From the NCBI RefSeq assembly GCF_905163445.1, contig NC_053201.1, forward strand, positions 754,001 through 818,000: DNA of 64,000 nt, written 5' to 3'. Below are positions 46,648-56,776 of the stretch, in pieces. This DNA is from Pararge aegeria. Its lineage: Eukaryota; Arthropoda; Insecta; Lepidoptera; Nymphalidae. How positions within the stretch are numbered: the first letter of the stretch is position 1; each line of letters begins with the position of its first letter. The notes under the pieces were generated by a model. It worked only from the letters and a program-made list of their open reading frames with translations. It had not been told where the DNA came from and did not search any database. The position numbers and the translations under genes were made by a program.

Positions 46648-47921
46648 ACAGCCTATTACAGTCACACTGCTGGACATAGGGCCTCTCCCAACTGCAGGAT
46701 TTGCCCATAATCACCACGCTGGACAGGCAGATTGGTGATCGCAGTAGATGGTAGTAGTACCACAGAGGACGCTGCTGCCCGCTCTCCGTTATATTCCCTT
46801 AGTCGCCTCGTACGACACCCGCGGGAAGAAGAGGGGTGGTGACAACTGTACTCTGATCTGCCGTCACCACGGCAATCTAAAGTATCTAGTCTTAACATGT
46901 CTGGTGCAAATCTTTTACAAGGTAGGCAGCGTAAAAAGGAATCATTTTTTGAAAATTTCTTCTGATCTAAACGCGCTTGTTACAGGTTGACGCAATGGCG
47001 GCTAATTGCGTCCAGTTAAGACAGAGCCTTGCACACTTACAGAGTCAATTGAATGTCCTGACCAACAAGAAAGAAGAATCACCTAAGCCGGAAAAACCAA
47101 AGAAATCAAAATCCAAGAAGAACAAAAAATTTACACAAGAAAAAGAAGCAGAAGCGGAAGTTAAAGACAGCTCAGAGGAAAGTCAAGCTAATGTTGAAGA
47201 ACAAAACCCTCAAGAACAGCCTGCAGATAGCAAAGACGAAAAGATTGACAGCAAAACCATGGAATCTCTCATACAAGCTATCAGTATGGCTAATATTAAT
47301 ATTTCTGACTTAGATAATAGCGAGAAAAATGATAAAGTCGTTGAAAATGACGAACAAGATACCGAAATTGAAAAAAATAATGTGACAAATGAATCAAATA
47401 AAGATGAAGAATCAGTAATACCACAAGTAGAAGAAGCATTAACAACTACAGAAGATAATAAGCAAAACCTAGATAAAGTAAACGATAAAAACCTAGCATC
47501 TCCAAAAAATAAAAAAGATGTGACATTAACACATAAAAAAATGGAAGTTGTTATGACCGACAATGTGGATACAGCTGTTTGTAACAATGAAAAACTTGCG
47601 GAAGAAAAAGATAATAATGAAATTAAACAAATTATACAAGAAAAAGAACAAGTTGTTCAAATTAATGATATTAAAGCAAAAGTTGGGGCGGAAAAACAAA
47701 TCGGTGATGTTAAAATAATTGAAGCTAATCAAATAGTTGACGCTATTACAAAAGTTGACGAAGTAAACCAAATTGTTGACGTAAAAGCAAAAGGCGAGAA
47801 AGTTAACCCCATATCAAAAATAGACAATAAAGTTAATTTAAATGCATTAAATACTGAATCGAGTAATAATTTAGATGCGGATACGAAAGTTGTCGAAAAG
47901 TCAATTATTGCTGAAAAGTAA
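37841..47921 (+). CDS. Txln: taxilin family protein, seven coding exons, complete
   Basis: Exons 37841-37909, 41347-41682, 42870-43067, 43538-43822, 45152-45325, 46368-46487 and 46986-47921 all join in phase 0 and encode 705 residues. Residues 24-60 are Lys/Asp-rich; about 50-365 form the long taxilin coiled coil, including LVCKKYVQTADDNKKLQFYI, LENLCRELQKQNK and TLQAERTLLLNSLKEHN, which are characteristic of the family. Vertebrate taxilins bind syntaxins and act in vesicle traffic; that role is inherited knowledge, not shown here. Residues 372-394 are Pro/Ala-rich. Residues 395-705 form a charged, low-complexity tail that makes this protein longer than human alpha-taxilin. The ATG has a good context (TTTAAATGG). 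All introns are GT-AG; introns 1 and 4-6 carry repeats. Confidence 0.95.
38340..38530 (+). repeat. Helitron-like repeat (family I)
   Basis: TAGTAATATTATAAATGCGA at the start, GGCACAGAGTTAATTGAAAA, AGAGAGTAACATAAGCTACT and AATATCTAGTAG at the end. In taxilin intron 1. Confidence 0.7.
39775..39995 (-). repeat. SINE family B, minus orientation
   Basis: Tail ATAATAAATATACTACAAAA, then TGAAAACATTCATGTTCATC and the inverted tRNA-like head CCGCAGCCTTGGACTCAG. Confidence 0.7.
40075..40385 (-). repeat. Helitron-like repeat, minus orientation
   Basis: On the plus strand it opens AACTAGATGATACCCGCGAC TTCG and closes TTTATAATATTAAGTAGGAT. Confidence 0.7.
40530..40800 (-). repeat. SINE family B, near full length
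   Basis: The minus strand begins ACGGCCGATTGGCGCAGTTT, has GTGGGTTCGATTCCCACAAC as B box, and ends in an ATTTATTTATTATTTATT tail. Confidence 0.8.
41020..41315 (-). repeat. SINE family A
   Basis: Ends immediately before taxilin exon 2; its inverted tRNA-like head (CTCGGCCCCCCGAATTTG, GAAGTCGAGTTCC) lies about 35 bases from the acceptor, close to the likely branch point. Confidence 0.75.
41347..41682 (+). CDS. Txln: taxilin exon 2
   Basis: Codes residues 24-135, from a KKSKKDDRSKKDDK stretch into the first taxilin helix. Acceptor TTCATCATTACAG, donor ATCAAG|GTTCGT (weak at +3/+4). Confidence 0.95.
41745..41945 (+). repeat. LINE 3'-end repeat (family H)
   Basis: CGTACGAGCCGACTAGGGG, GGGAGAGCGGGCAGCAGTG, CCTGCAGTCCAGCAGTGGAC and TGTTTATGATGAAA. 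Confidence 0.7.
42870..43067 (+). CDS. Txln: taxilin exon 3
   Basis: Codes residues 136-201 (EESLLKIREEEERRKETQTK), uninterrupted heptads. Acceptor TGTGTTACAG, donor GAGCAGCAG|GTAAGG. Confidence 0.95.
43538..43822 (+). CDS. Txln: taxilin exon 4
   Basis: Codes residues 202-296, including YTDKYDEFQNALVKSNQVF GGFK, the most family-specific block. Acceptor TTTTCCTCCAG, donor GAAAAG|GTAAGT. Confidence 0.95.
43865..44100 (-). repeat. Helitron-like repeat with internal (CATC)n
   Basis: GAATCCTACGGGAACCGTAC to ACTAGCTGTTGCCCGCGAC on the plus strand; a (CATC)n microsatellite fills 43998-44039. Taxilin intron 4. Confidence 0.7.
44605..45030 (+). repeat. SINE C directly followed by repeat E
   Basis: 44605-44850 has CTAGTCTGGTCTGGAG and CATTAGGTGAGACTGCAGTC; 44850-45030 has ACCTGGCTAAGTTTGTTGTG to AATAAAGGTATTTTTGACTT. 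Taxilin intron 4. Confidence 0.7.
45152..45325 (+). CDS. Txln: taxilin exon 5
   Basis: Codes residues 297-354 (MSKKIQKLEKESLSWKKRWE), continuing the coiled coil. Acceptor TTTTATACAG, donor TTGCAG|GTATTT. Confidence 0.95.
46060..46265 (-). repeat. repeat family E, internally deleted
   Basis: Both outer parts are present (GGTGATAACTGCATTCGTTA; TTTGTTATCACCATCTCAC) but the AGACCAGG block is gone. Taxilin intron 5. Confidence 0.6.
46368..46487 (+). CDS. Txln: taxilin exon 6
   Basis: Codes residues 355-394: last coiled-coil turn, then PTPPPAPAAPPAPAPAS. The second half is extremely GC-rich in an AT-rich gene. Donor GCCAAT|GTGAGT. Confidence 0.92.
46582..46880 (-). repeat. (TCA)22 microsatellite plus LINE 3' end (family H)
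   Basis: 46582-46647 is 22 uninterrupted TCA units. It is followed by CAGCCTATTACAGTCACACT and AGGGCCTCTCCCAACTGCAG, the inverted family H end, so the microsatellite is the expanded LINE tail. Taxilin intron 6. Confidence 0.8.
46986..47921 (+). CDS. Txln: taxilin exon 7 (long charged C-terminal tail)
   Basis: Codes residues 395-705 and TAA at 47919. After a short helix (CVQLRQSLAHLQSQLN) it becomes Lys/Glu/Asp/Asn/Val-rich with loose repeats such as NQIVDAITKV and NQIVDVKAKG. Codons are strongly A-rich, unlike exons 2-6. Frames on the opposite strand here are composition artefacts. Confidence 0.92.
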   Translation, partial: VDAMAANCVQLRQSLAHLQSQLNVLTNKKEESPKPEKPKKSKSKKNKKFTQEKEAEAEVKDSSEESQANVEEQNPQEQPADSKDEKIDSKTMESLIQAISMANINISDLDNSEKNDKVVENDEQDTEIEKNNVTNESNKDEESVIPQVEEALTTTEDNKQNLDKVNDKNLASPKNKKDVTLTHKKMEVVMTDNVDTAVCNNEKLAEEKDNNEIKQIIQEKEQVVQINDIKAKVGAEKQIGDVKIIEANQIVDAITKVDEVNQIVDVKAKGEKVNPISKIDNKVNLNALNTESSNNLDADTKVVEKSIIAEK

Positions 47922-47954
47922 TGGGGGTTTTTTGTAATTATTTTTGGGATTGTA

Positions 47955-47960
47955 AATAAA
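47955..47960 (+). terminator. taxilin poly(A) signal AATAAA
   Basis: Thirty-four bases after the stop codon, giving a very short 3' UTR. No competing hexamer appears before it. Confidence 0.75.
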
Positions 47961-50250
47961 ACTTTGACGTATCGTTCGTTGGATGTCTTTATTGAATCGT
48001 AACACGAAATGATTTTTAAATCGATTTAAATAAAATGGAATCATTTTATTCTAGTTCAAGGACCTATAAGAAAAAATAAGAAATCAAATGAACCTAAATG
48101 ACATAAATATAGGTTGAATTCTTGGGTTTTTTTTTGTTAGTGTTTGTTAAGTTTTGTATCGTTATTCATGAGCTTGTTTGTGTGATAAGAAGCGCTATGC
48201 CGTTGGAATATCTGAGGTTGGTTTAAATAATTCTCTGAAATAATGGTATTATCTTAACTTATTCACAAATGGCTCATGATATAAAATAATTTCATATTTC
48301 TCACTTCTCACTCACATATTAAGACTAGATAAGACTGGTAAGAAAAAAAATGAAAGTGTCAAAGAAAAGATTAGCCTGGACAAATGGACAAATAATAATT
48401 TTTTAATTTATTTGAGTAATCAATAGGCAGTTATCTCGATAACATGAACACTCGATTTGTATTTATTTGTATAGATTTAGTTTTTTATTACCTAATAGGG
48501 TTAGTTAAAATATTGTCAGTCTATTAAAACATGGTGCTAATATTCGCTAACAAGAATCGAGTTACGATTTTAAAAAGATATTTGTACTGCCTTATTAATA
48601 AAGCCGGAAGCATATTGACAACACGCCACGCGTATTGAGGCACATCAGTTTGTCAGATCTATATCATTCATATGATTTTTAAATCAAAATAAAAAATCAA
48701 CATTAAAATCTGCTCGGACGGTGCCGTTTTTCTACAAACGTAGAATAAGGCGAAAGATAAAAATTTTGAATAGATTTTTATCTTGTTACGCCAAAGTATA
48801 ACTCTAACGCGTGTACATAAGTACACATACGTCTTGTGATATTTGGAAAGCAAAGTGACAGCGCTTTGTGTAAAGGTTTAACCAAATAATATTCGGTATT
48901 CGATATTCCTTTATTCGTCCACCACTATTTGGCGCATCTCTAATTTTTATCCCCTCCGTCCGTCTTAATCGAAGATTAGATTCTACTCAAAATGCGTGGC
49001 GTCACGTGTAGAGTGTCGCATCATACATGTTCCCATGCAACGTTTTTCTGTATTATTTTATGCGCTACATTAATTATGTCGATTATTTATAAGAGTCTTT
49101 GCACACGACATTATAACGTAATTAGTTAACAGCTGCAACTGTATCGCTTTCGCAGCGCGTTTTTTTTATTCCTTCAGGTTTGTTAGTGTGTGAAGACATA
49201 TATTTGGTTTCATAGAAGTAAGCCGGCTAATCAACAAACTACTAAGAACCGAGTACAAAGTATAAAGACTGTCTGTATGCTTAAAATTTCATTCATTCTG
49301 GATGGACTCTTATCTTAAAAATTTAAAGAAGTATTGGCTCGAAAGCGCAATTCCAACTTCTAATCTACAAACTGATTTAAGCATTATTAATGAAAATGTG
49401 TATTTCAATACTCCCTACAGTTCAGCAGCGGTATCTTTTACTAACCCGATAATCACATAGATTATCTAATAAGTACTTAATATGATATGTTTTAAAACTA
49501 CTTTTATTCACTTCCAATAACACCTAAAAACTAGAGATCTGATATCGTTAATTACAAAATATAGGAGCTGTAGCGTTTAAGACCGATCGTTTTATTATTT
49601 GTTTTATTGTTTAATATTGAAAAAAAACAGCCTACTTTTATGAAATCAAACCTTATAGGCGGATACTTACTTTAAACATGCAATGCGTCTTGCCAGAACG
49701 CTTCGTAATAATTCGACGTCGTGTATTCTAAGTGGGATAGTAGCAGTATTACGAAATACTGTAGTTGAAAGGTCGCGTCGCATGTTTAGAGTGTGCTTCC
49801 ACCGTGTGTTTTTAGTATTACGATGACTGGTCTAGTTTGTGTGTTCAAGTTTGGATTTGTTCAATTACAAAGTGCCTGATAGTAAATGTCTAGTCAAAAC
49901 ATTTTTAATCTGTGATTCCATCGACCCGGTGTGTTTTATAATAAGCATTTTTCTAAAAGATAAAATACTGAAAAACTAAAAACATTAAAAAATGTTTGGT
50001 AAATTATTTAAAAGAAACTGCGCCATATTGTTTTTGTTTTTGTTTCCCACCAAAAACACCGGTTCGATAGAACGAGTTAAGTAGCGTGCAGAATTATATT
50101 ATTTTCATTAAATCACTTTTCTCTGCAAATGGAAACAGTCTTCGACAGTATCGCGTTTGCAGCGCGTTTTACTTGCGTCACACGCTTGGTGTGATCGAGA
50201 ATTATTCGATGCAATTTTGAGCCAGCTTTGCGCAGTGGAGCGCTGTGACC
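47961..50250. other. AT-rich unassigned sequence downstream of taxilin
   Basis: No supported exon. 48724-48792 is an inverted match of 54970-55038 (shared core CTACAAACGTAGAATAAGGC), and contains AGATAAAAAT/ATTTTTATCT arms. Confidence 0.4.
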
Positions 50251-50254
50251 AGTA

Positions 50255-50390
50255 AACCAGAGAACCAGTGATTCCTGGAGCAGTTTGGGAATTAATAATT
50301 TCTGAATTGTTTCGGTTTTGAGGGAAGGCTGCCGTGGATTAGGGATATAGGTTTAATTTAGCTGCGATACCCCTTACAGGTTATTTAAGA
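50255..50390 (+). repeat. SINE family C fragment
   Basis: CAGTTTGGGAATTAATAATTT and CTGCCGTGGATTAGGGATAT, strongly decayed. Confidence 0.45.
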
Positions 50391-50577
50391 CAAAGTAAAA
50401 TGCTTTTCTATGAAAATTAACACCCGATACTGCACGTTACCCATGTTCACAAAAAGTATTAAGTATTATAATGATTATGTTAAACTACCACGAATTTCGA
50501 CCAAATGTCTGAATCTGTCTGAAATAAAGAACAATGTTTTGAAAAAATTTTTTTTTTTTTTTCGTCATACCTTAGCT

Positions 50578-50730
50578 ATAGCGGTGATAACCTAGTGGTT
50601 AGGAGTTCGGTTTCACTTAACGGGGGCTGAGTTCGAATCCCAGCACCTCTAACTTTTCAAAAGTTACGTACGTTTTATTCTATTAAGTTTTTTTCCCTGT
50701 GTGTTTAGGTGCAATAAAGTGTTTCTTCTT
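50578..50730 (+). repeat. SINE family A, 5' head in plus orientation
   Basis: GCGGTGATAACCTAGTGGTT and GCTGAGTTCGAATCCCAGC are clean A- and B-box regions; then CTCTAACTTTTCAAAAGTTA. The copy is truncated after about 100 bases. Confidence 0.7.
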
Positions 50731-50874
50731 CTTCTTAAGCAACTCTGACGAGTTCGTACCCGTATGGGTAACCGAGTCTTGCCATACAAACTTACTATTT
50801 TAGCTTAGGATAATATCGAACTAGTTGTTGCCAGAGACTTCGTATGCAAGTATGTTGATCTCTTAAATAATTTA

Positions 50875-51125
50875 TATATACTACAACGCACACATCGCCA
50901 TCTAGCCCCAAAGTAAGCGTAGCTTGTATTATGGATACTAGATGACTGATAAATATTTTTATGAATAATATACATAAATACTTATAATTTACTTATAAAC
51001 ACCCAGACACTGAAAAACATTCATGCTCATCACACAAACATTTTCCAGTTGTGGGAATCGAACCCACAGCCTTGGACTCAGAAAGCAGGGTCGTTGCAAA
51101 CTGCGCCAATCGGCCGTCAATCTCT
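50875..51125 (-). repeat. SINE family B
   Basis: ACACATCGCCATCTAGCCCC through TTGTGGGAATCGAACCCAC to AACTGCGCCAATCGGCCGTC on the plus strand: complete inverted copy, very close to 40530-40800. Confidence 0.8.
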
Positions 51126-51129
51126 TGCT

Positions 51130-52115
51130 TTGTGATTATCAAAGACAGTGACCAATGTAGACATGCAAAGGCGGCCTTTATTGCTGTAAGCAATCTCTTA
51201 CAAGCAACCTTTGTAGAGAGGACTTACAGCAAGAGAACGGGATAGTGCCAAGAGTGTTTTAATATATACTTAAATACCAAAAATGCTTAAATTGGGGAAA
51301 TAAACTGTATTATTGCGGAGGTATCTTATCGATCATTTATTTAACTGTAGTAAAAACAACATTCCTACGCACTTCGCAATCGAATAAAAATAAGTAGGCT
51401 TGTGACACCGAACCCGAGCTTAGCCCCGACAACGTGAAAAAAATTCAGTTAATTCTTAGTAATTATTGCACTTTCCTTGTCTATTAAGTAAACCTATTTT
51501 TTTCAATGGCAACTTAAAACATATTTTTACCTTTTGTGCTGTATTTTTCTTTCAATCCAATATTTGGCCTTTGGGCCAAGGTCCGGTCAAATGTTTGCAA
51601 CTTTCCACTTATAAAACACAATGCTATATTTACTTAGGTTTGGTACCTTAACATGATTGTATAATGTTTATAAAAAAAAAAACCTTTCTGTCGGCTAGTT
51701 ATATTTTTTACGGAAAATTTATTTGCGTACCGCCTAATTCCGTCCGATTCATATATTATGCCCTGCTGGGTGAATATTTTTATAGATTTTTGACATTGAG
51801 AGAAGCTCGATCAGACCAGCGCTCCGATAAATGATCAAAAAAGCTCGGAGTAAGTAGGACAGCGAGCAGTTTTTCGCTTGTACCTACCAATATTAAAAAG
51901 CCTTAAAAACGTTAAGAAGCGTTGTGAATTGATTTCGCCCTAATGTAAAAACTATACAATCACTTGGGACTTGTCATTGAATCAATTTCTCCGTGACATT
52001 ATTATTTATCTTATATTGTACGACTACCTAAGGTAACTATTCAAAAGATTGTAAATATAGACACGTTTTTTAAATGGCCTCAAACTCTAAACAGAGTTGG
52101 TACCTAGGTAACATT
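51130..52115. other. unassigned region
   Basis: No repeat family or exon recognised; short open frames only. Confidence 0.4.
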
Positions 52116-52119
52116 TGAT

Positions 52120-52309
52120 GCCCGTTTTCACTAAACATAGGCATCGCCTAAATTACGTGCCTAATGATTAAGGCGATATCTTAAGAAAAAAAAACGCCAA
52201 CTCTTAGGTGATAACTATTTGTGAACTGTTGATGGTAGGCCTAGGAATATTCTTTGATTAGGCGTTACTTATTTGGGCATTGCCTTGTTTATCGGTTGTA
52301 TAAACGGGC
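52120..52309. mobile_element. MITE family L, terminal inverted repeats
   Basis: GCCCGTTTTCACTAAAC at the left, TTGTATAAACGGGC at the right; inside, GGCATCGCCTAAATTACG and TTATTTGGGCATTGCC are partly complementary. About 190 bp. Confidence 0.6.
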
Positions 52310-52374
52310 ATAAATGTATTATACGTGCTACCCTATGCCCATCAACCTGAGGCGTAGGTATTAAGCATCATAAT

Positions 52375-52875
52375 GTATGTAAGTAAATAATATACCTAAG
52401 TACATCATGTACAAAAGTAAATAATATACTTAAGTACATAATATACCTGAGTACATAATGTACGTAAGTAAATAATGTATGTAAGTAAATAATACACGTA
52501 AGTACATAATGTACAAAAGTAAATAATATACGTAAGTACATAATATACCCAAGTACTTAATGTACAAAAGTAAATAATGCACGTAAGTACATTATATACC
52601 TTAGTACATAATGAACGTAAGTAAATAATTAATGTGAGTAAATAATTTACCTAAGTTAATAATGTTCCTAAGAACATAATGTATGTTAGTAAATAATATT
52701 CCTAAGTACATTATGTACGTAAGTAAATAATATAAGTAAGAACATAAGATACGTAAGTAAATAATATACGCAAGTACATAATATACGTAAGTACATCATA
52801 TACACTGTATATACATCATATGTATATCTCGTACATAATGTACGAGGGTAAATAAAATCTACGTTAGTACATAAT
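52375..52875. repeat. degenerate 17-bp minisatellite, roughly 28 units
   Basis: Units alternate between GTAAGTAAATAATATAC and GTAAGTACATAATGTAC variants, period 17, with C/A and T/C substitutions. The minus-strand frame rich in Tyr and Thr is a product of the repeat. Confidence 0.85.
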
Positions 52876-52877
52876 AG

Positions 52878-53015
52878 AGCCTGGTGTTGTGGAAAGCTTC
52901 GGTTTTGGCTAGTTATCACCCTACTAACTAGGATGTAAGCGTATAAATGAATTGGGGTGCAAAGCACAAACAGGTTAGCCCGCTAACATTTTAGACTGCA
53001 TCAGCACTTAATAAA
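52878..53015 (+). repeat. SINE family C fragment
   Basis: GAGCCTGGTGTTGTGGAAAG, TTATCACCCTACTAACTAGG and GCTAACATTTTAGACTGCATC. Confidence 0.6.
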
Positions 53016-53965
53016 AAAAACCAAACCGCTTTAGGTGAAAGAAACAGTTTATAAATGCTGCCGAAACTAGAAATATTGTGTAATTTAATATTTTGTAAAA
53101 TAAGCAACCTTGGTTCTATATTACAGTTATTGGAATTTTAAACACCATTAATAAGTAATACTTTATTATAATTATTGTTCAATGCTGTCACAACTCTTGA
53201 ATTATATGAAACGCATTTATAGAAACAATTTGCAACAAAAGATTCAATTTTTCAATTGTAAGATCAAATTGAATAAAGATACCTATTTTAAGAAATTGAT
53301 TAAGTTCATAAACGTGACACAATTGGCCGATTTATTTTGCATGGATTAATGAAGGTTTTATAATGATAAAAGTCTTTGCCTGCACCGGATATAATTTTAT
53401 CTCGTTTGTACAGTTGTAAGCTAAGCTAAGCTTAACAATAGTGTTAAGCTAGCTTATATTATTTGGACGCAGTGTTTACTCAAAAGTAGTTTACACTTTG
53501 TCTTTGTCTTCAAACAGTATAAGCTAGTTAAATTGTTTTTTTCTTTTAAATTCTAAGCTGTTTGTGAACTAATAAAGAAGATAATAGTTTCGTTTCTTTT
53601 AATTATTTGAAGATAGAAGGAATCGAACCGCGGGCCTTTTGTTTATGAACCCAGTGTATACTGTGCAAGAATCGATTAATCTTGATGACGGTATCATTTA
53701 TCGCAGAGAGTTCCTATCGCACATTCCAAATGGTTAATAGAGCAGACAACCTTTTCTTTCGATAAGTCTGAGGCGTTTTATGAACTGAAATCTGTGATTA
53801 TTCCCAATCTGATATTATGACTGCGATTTAAACATTTTTCAGGGTCTACAATGAAACAGATAAAGTAGCTGTAAGTATTCCGCGAAAAGCAGAAATATCT
53901 ATACGATAAAATTTATAGTTAATATCTTTGTACTCCACACAAAACAAGTAGTTAAAGATTGAAGA
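53016..53965. other. AT-rich unassigned sequence
   Basis: Nothing recognised; several direct AAGCTAAGCTTA-like variants near 53420-53450 only. Confidence 0.35.
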
Positions 53966-53968
53966 AAT

Positions 53969-54054
53969 TAGAAATTACGCCGTATAGATTCTCTTACTTT
54001 TCGAGGAGTATAGCAAATTAAGGCTAATTTTCATGGCATTCTGCAAAGTAATGA
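53969..54054. repeat. family K repeat
   Basis: ACGCCGTATAGATTCTCTTA and GTATAGCAAATTAAGGCTAA, the closest match to 85-155. Confidence 0.55.
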
Positions 54055-54299
54055 CAGCCTTCGTGGGATCGCTAACCTCAGAGCGTCAGGAAAAGTTTAA
54101 AAGTGCGTTCCATCCGCCACGCCCGCCTCCGAAACTTAAGCTTTGATTATATTATGTTCCTAAAACAAGTTGTTCTATCAATATAGTAGGTACGAGTACC
54201 TCTACAATTATATCGTGCGCATGCAAGAAACGGATGGATTATTTAATTATTATTATTTATAGTTTGCTGGAATAGTCAATGGGTTTAACTCACGTCGTA

Positions 54300-54405
54300 G
54301 GAGTTGGAATTGTCAAAATTCCCAAATTGGCTCTTCGCTAGGAATCGAAGCCGGAAGTTAAATACTAAAACCGCGCATTACCGCTGTGTCGGGGAGGTCG
54401 AAAAA
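54300..54405 (-). repeat. SINE family C, tRNA-like head
   Basis: The minus strand reads GACACAGCGGTAATGCGCGG, then GCTTCGATTCCTAGCG and AATTTGGGAATTTTGACA. Confidence 0.55.
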
Positions 54406-54659
54406 CAAACAAAATCAAATATAGAAATCTTTTACAATTAACAGAAAACTGATTAAAATATACTTACCTAGATTCATTTATTTAGTTTTTAAATAGAGCA
54501 AAAAGTAGTCTAGCTTACTAGAAACTGGTTTATTCTGACGATCCGAAAAAAGCCTGTAGGTGCATTTATTTAATCCAGATACTTTGCGATGCAAATAAAT
54601 TTGGTCCTTAATAGCGATGTATTTGACAGCCAGCCAAGTGCGAGTCAGACTGTAGTAGT

Positions 54660-54955
54660 AGTACCTAGAGCTTTTTGTGACAGCTCGTCCGGGGAAGTAC
54701 TACCGCTTTATGCTTATTTCTGCCACAAGCAGCACTGTTGCAATGCTGTGTTCCGGTCTGAAGGGTGAGGTTTCCGGTGTAAACGGTTTAACACCTACGC
54801 CTCTGGTTGATGGACACAGGGCTGCACGTTGCAAGGCGTGTTACTTGCATGCTCTGAGAAGTTCTGCTCTGTATATTGGCGATGGTTTTCCACTTAGCAA
54901 CAGGTGGGCCATCTGTTTGGTCCTTCAATTATAACTATAAAAATACACGCACGAC
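54660..54955 (+). repeat. SINE family D, fullest copy
   Basis: TTTTTGTGACAGCTCGTCCG to AACAGGTGGGCCATCTGTTT then TTATAACTATAAAAATAC. Use this as the family reference. Confidence 0.75.
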
Positions 54956-55334
54956 GTTATCCTTCTACTGCGTAGCAACATAAAAATCTTTTCAAAAATT
55001 TTGTCCTTCGCCTTATTCTACGTTTGTAGAAAAAAGGACACTAACAATGGAAAAAAGGAAATATTATTTGAATTATTGAAAGTCAACTGTCAAACCTTTT
55101 TTAGAAAAACTAAAATGTTGACTATAGCTAACTTCATAGTGTCGGTTTTTTGTGACGGTGTGCGCGCGCATCGTAAAAATGTACTCTCACTATTTTTCCC
55201 TAACGCGCCAAAAGAAGTACAACTTCAAAAACTCGGTTCCGAATCGATTTAATATTATTTTGTTTAAAAAATAATATTATCAATCGCTTCGAAAACATCG
55301 AACGGCGTACTTCGTAACTATGATACTAGAACTA

Positions 55335-55600
55335 TATCATCATATCAACCTATTATTATCCACTACAGGGCTTCCGTTGTCTACCATGCTGGCCCAGTGC
55401 TGATTGGTGGAAGGTGTCCGCTTCGAGGACATTTTGGAGAACTCTCAGGGTGCAGGTTTCCTCACGATGTTTTCATGGGAGGGTATGCCCGTAATCACCG
55501 CACTGGGCAGACGGGTTGATGATCGCAGTAGATGGTAGTAGTAGCACAGAGAATGCTGCTATTTTTGGGTCTAAAATCACCACACAGCACGGCAGTGCAA
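55335..55600. repeat. SINE A fragment joined to LINE end (family H)
   Basis: 55335-55470: CATATCAACCTATTATTATC, GGCCCAGTGCTGATTGGTGG. 55480-55600: ACTGGGCAGACGGGTTGATG, GATCGCAGTAGATGGTAGTA. Confidence 0.6.
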
Positions 55601-56014
55601 CAAAAAACTAGACATTAATAAAATCTAAATCTCATGATATCACAACCCAAATACTAAATAATAATAATTGTTTAATTCAGGTAAAACCCATCTCAATATA
55701 CACGTTTAAAAAGTAGCACAGTATTTTCAAAGATGTAAAAAATAAGAAATGAAAACAATAAAAAAAAATACAAATAAAATATTACCCCAAAAGAGGGTTC
55801 GTACACTATAACCTACTATTTACGGTTTCCGTCGCGATGCACAGCAAGCTATTACGATAGGATTATCCGGGTACTCGGAGCATACACAAAGGATTTCGTT
55901 CTTGGAATTGCGTACGGAACCAGAAGGCTGCATCTCGCGATCTAATAAGCGCGAAATAGGCTGGTATTCTGGCATCGGCAAACATGTTTGACGCACTATT
56001 AAAAGCATCTGAAA

Positions 56015-56140
56015 GAGCAATCTGCTGAGTTTCTTGCCGGCTCTCTCGATGGAATCTGCCTTCCGAGCCGGTGGTCACTACAAACAAACTGCTTATAAAC
56101 TGGACCTACTTGAAATAAATGAATTTTGAATTTGGAATCT
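56015..56140 (+). repeat. repeat family F
   Basis: GAGTTTCTTGCCGGCTCTCT, TCTGCCTTCCGAGCCGGTGG, TGCTTATAAACTGGACCTAC and TTGAAATAAATGAATTTTGA. This is the best plus-strand copy. Confidence 0.7.
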
Positions 56141-56717
56141 AATTATCATTTGTCAGTCTCTATAGTCTATGCAAGATACACACTCTGGAGAATTCAGATT
56201 GAAGTAAAATCTCCACCTGGAAACCGTAGACGTTATCATCATCATCATCATGTCCAATGCTGGAAATCTTGTACGGAGCTTTAAATACCCTCGTCTTGTC
56301 CCGCTAGACGTTAGGCCGTATAACGTACAATTAAAATATCCGTGGCATTCGTAATTTTACACGTTTCCTACTTCCGATACACTTTAATAAACTATTGTAA
56401 AAGGAAAGGGGTATTCTTATGACAAGGTATTATTAAAATGAATTCGCTCCCATTTGCAGTATTCTGATCACGCACTGCAGTATGAATTAGGATCCACAAG
56501 ACAATAATGGCGTACGAACCTATAGTAAAATTGAGCTAGTAGGTCAAAGGTTCGAATGCTGTTTTCCCTTTTTAGCCGATTAGGAAAGAAGTTGAGTTAT
56601 GTTTTTCAAGTGTATGTATGTATGTAAGGTATGTAAGTACGTCAATTTGTGTGGCACGCCCAAGAGCTCAAACGGCTTGTCGTCTTTTTATGTTAGTCAA
56701 TATATTCGTCTTAGTCG

Positions 56718-56776
56718 TGAGAGTGACAGTGTTTCCTCTGTCACTCTCAGTGACAGTGGAAACACTGTCACTCTCA
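56718..56776. repeat. nested palindrome, 19-bp outer arms
   Basis: TGAGAGTGACAGTGTTTCC (56718-56736) and its exact complement (56758-56776) enclose a second hairpin, CTGTCACT/AGTGACAG with a CTC loop. Confidence 0.9.

Noticed and set aside
47210..47771. Antisense open frames of 125 and 81 codons
   Set aside because: They are mirror frames of the A-rich taxilin exon 7 and reflect its biased codon use.
50578..50670. tRNA gene
   Set aside because: Head of a family A SINE; the acceptor arms do not pair.
52375..52875. CRISPR-like array
   Set aside because: Units are contiguous and degenerate with no unique spacers, and the genome is eukaryotic.
52686..52967. Tyr/Thr/Leu-rich minus-strand open frame
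   Set aside because: Translation of a 17-bp minisatellite; period 17 cycles through all frames.
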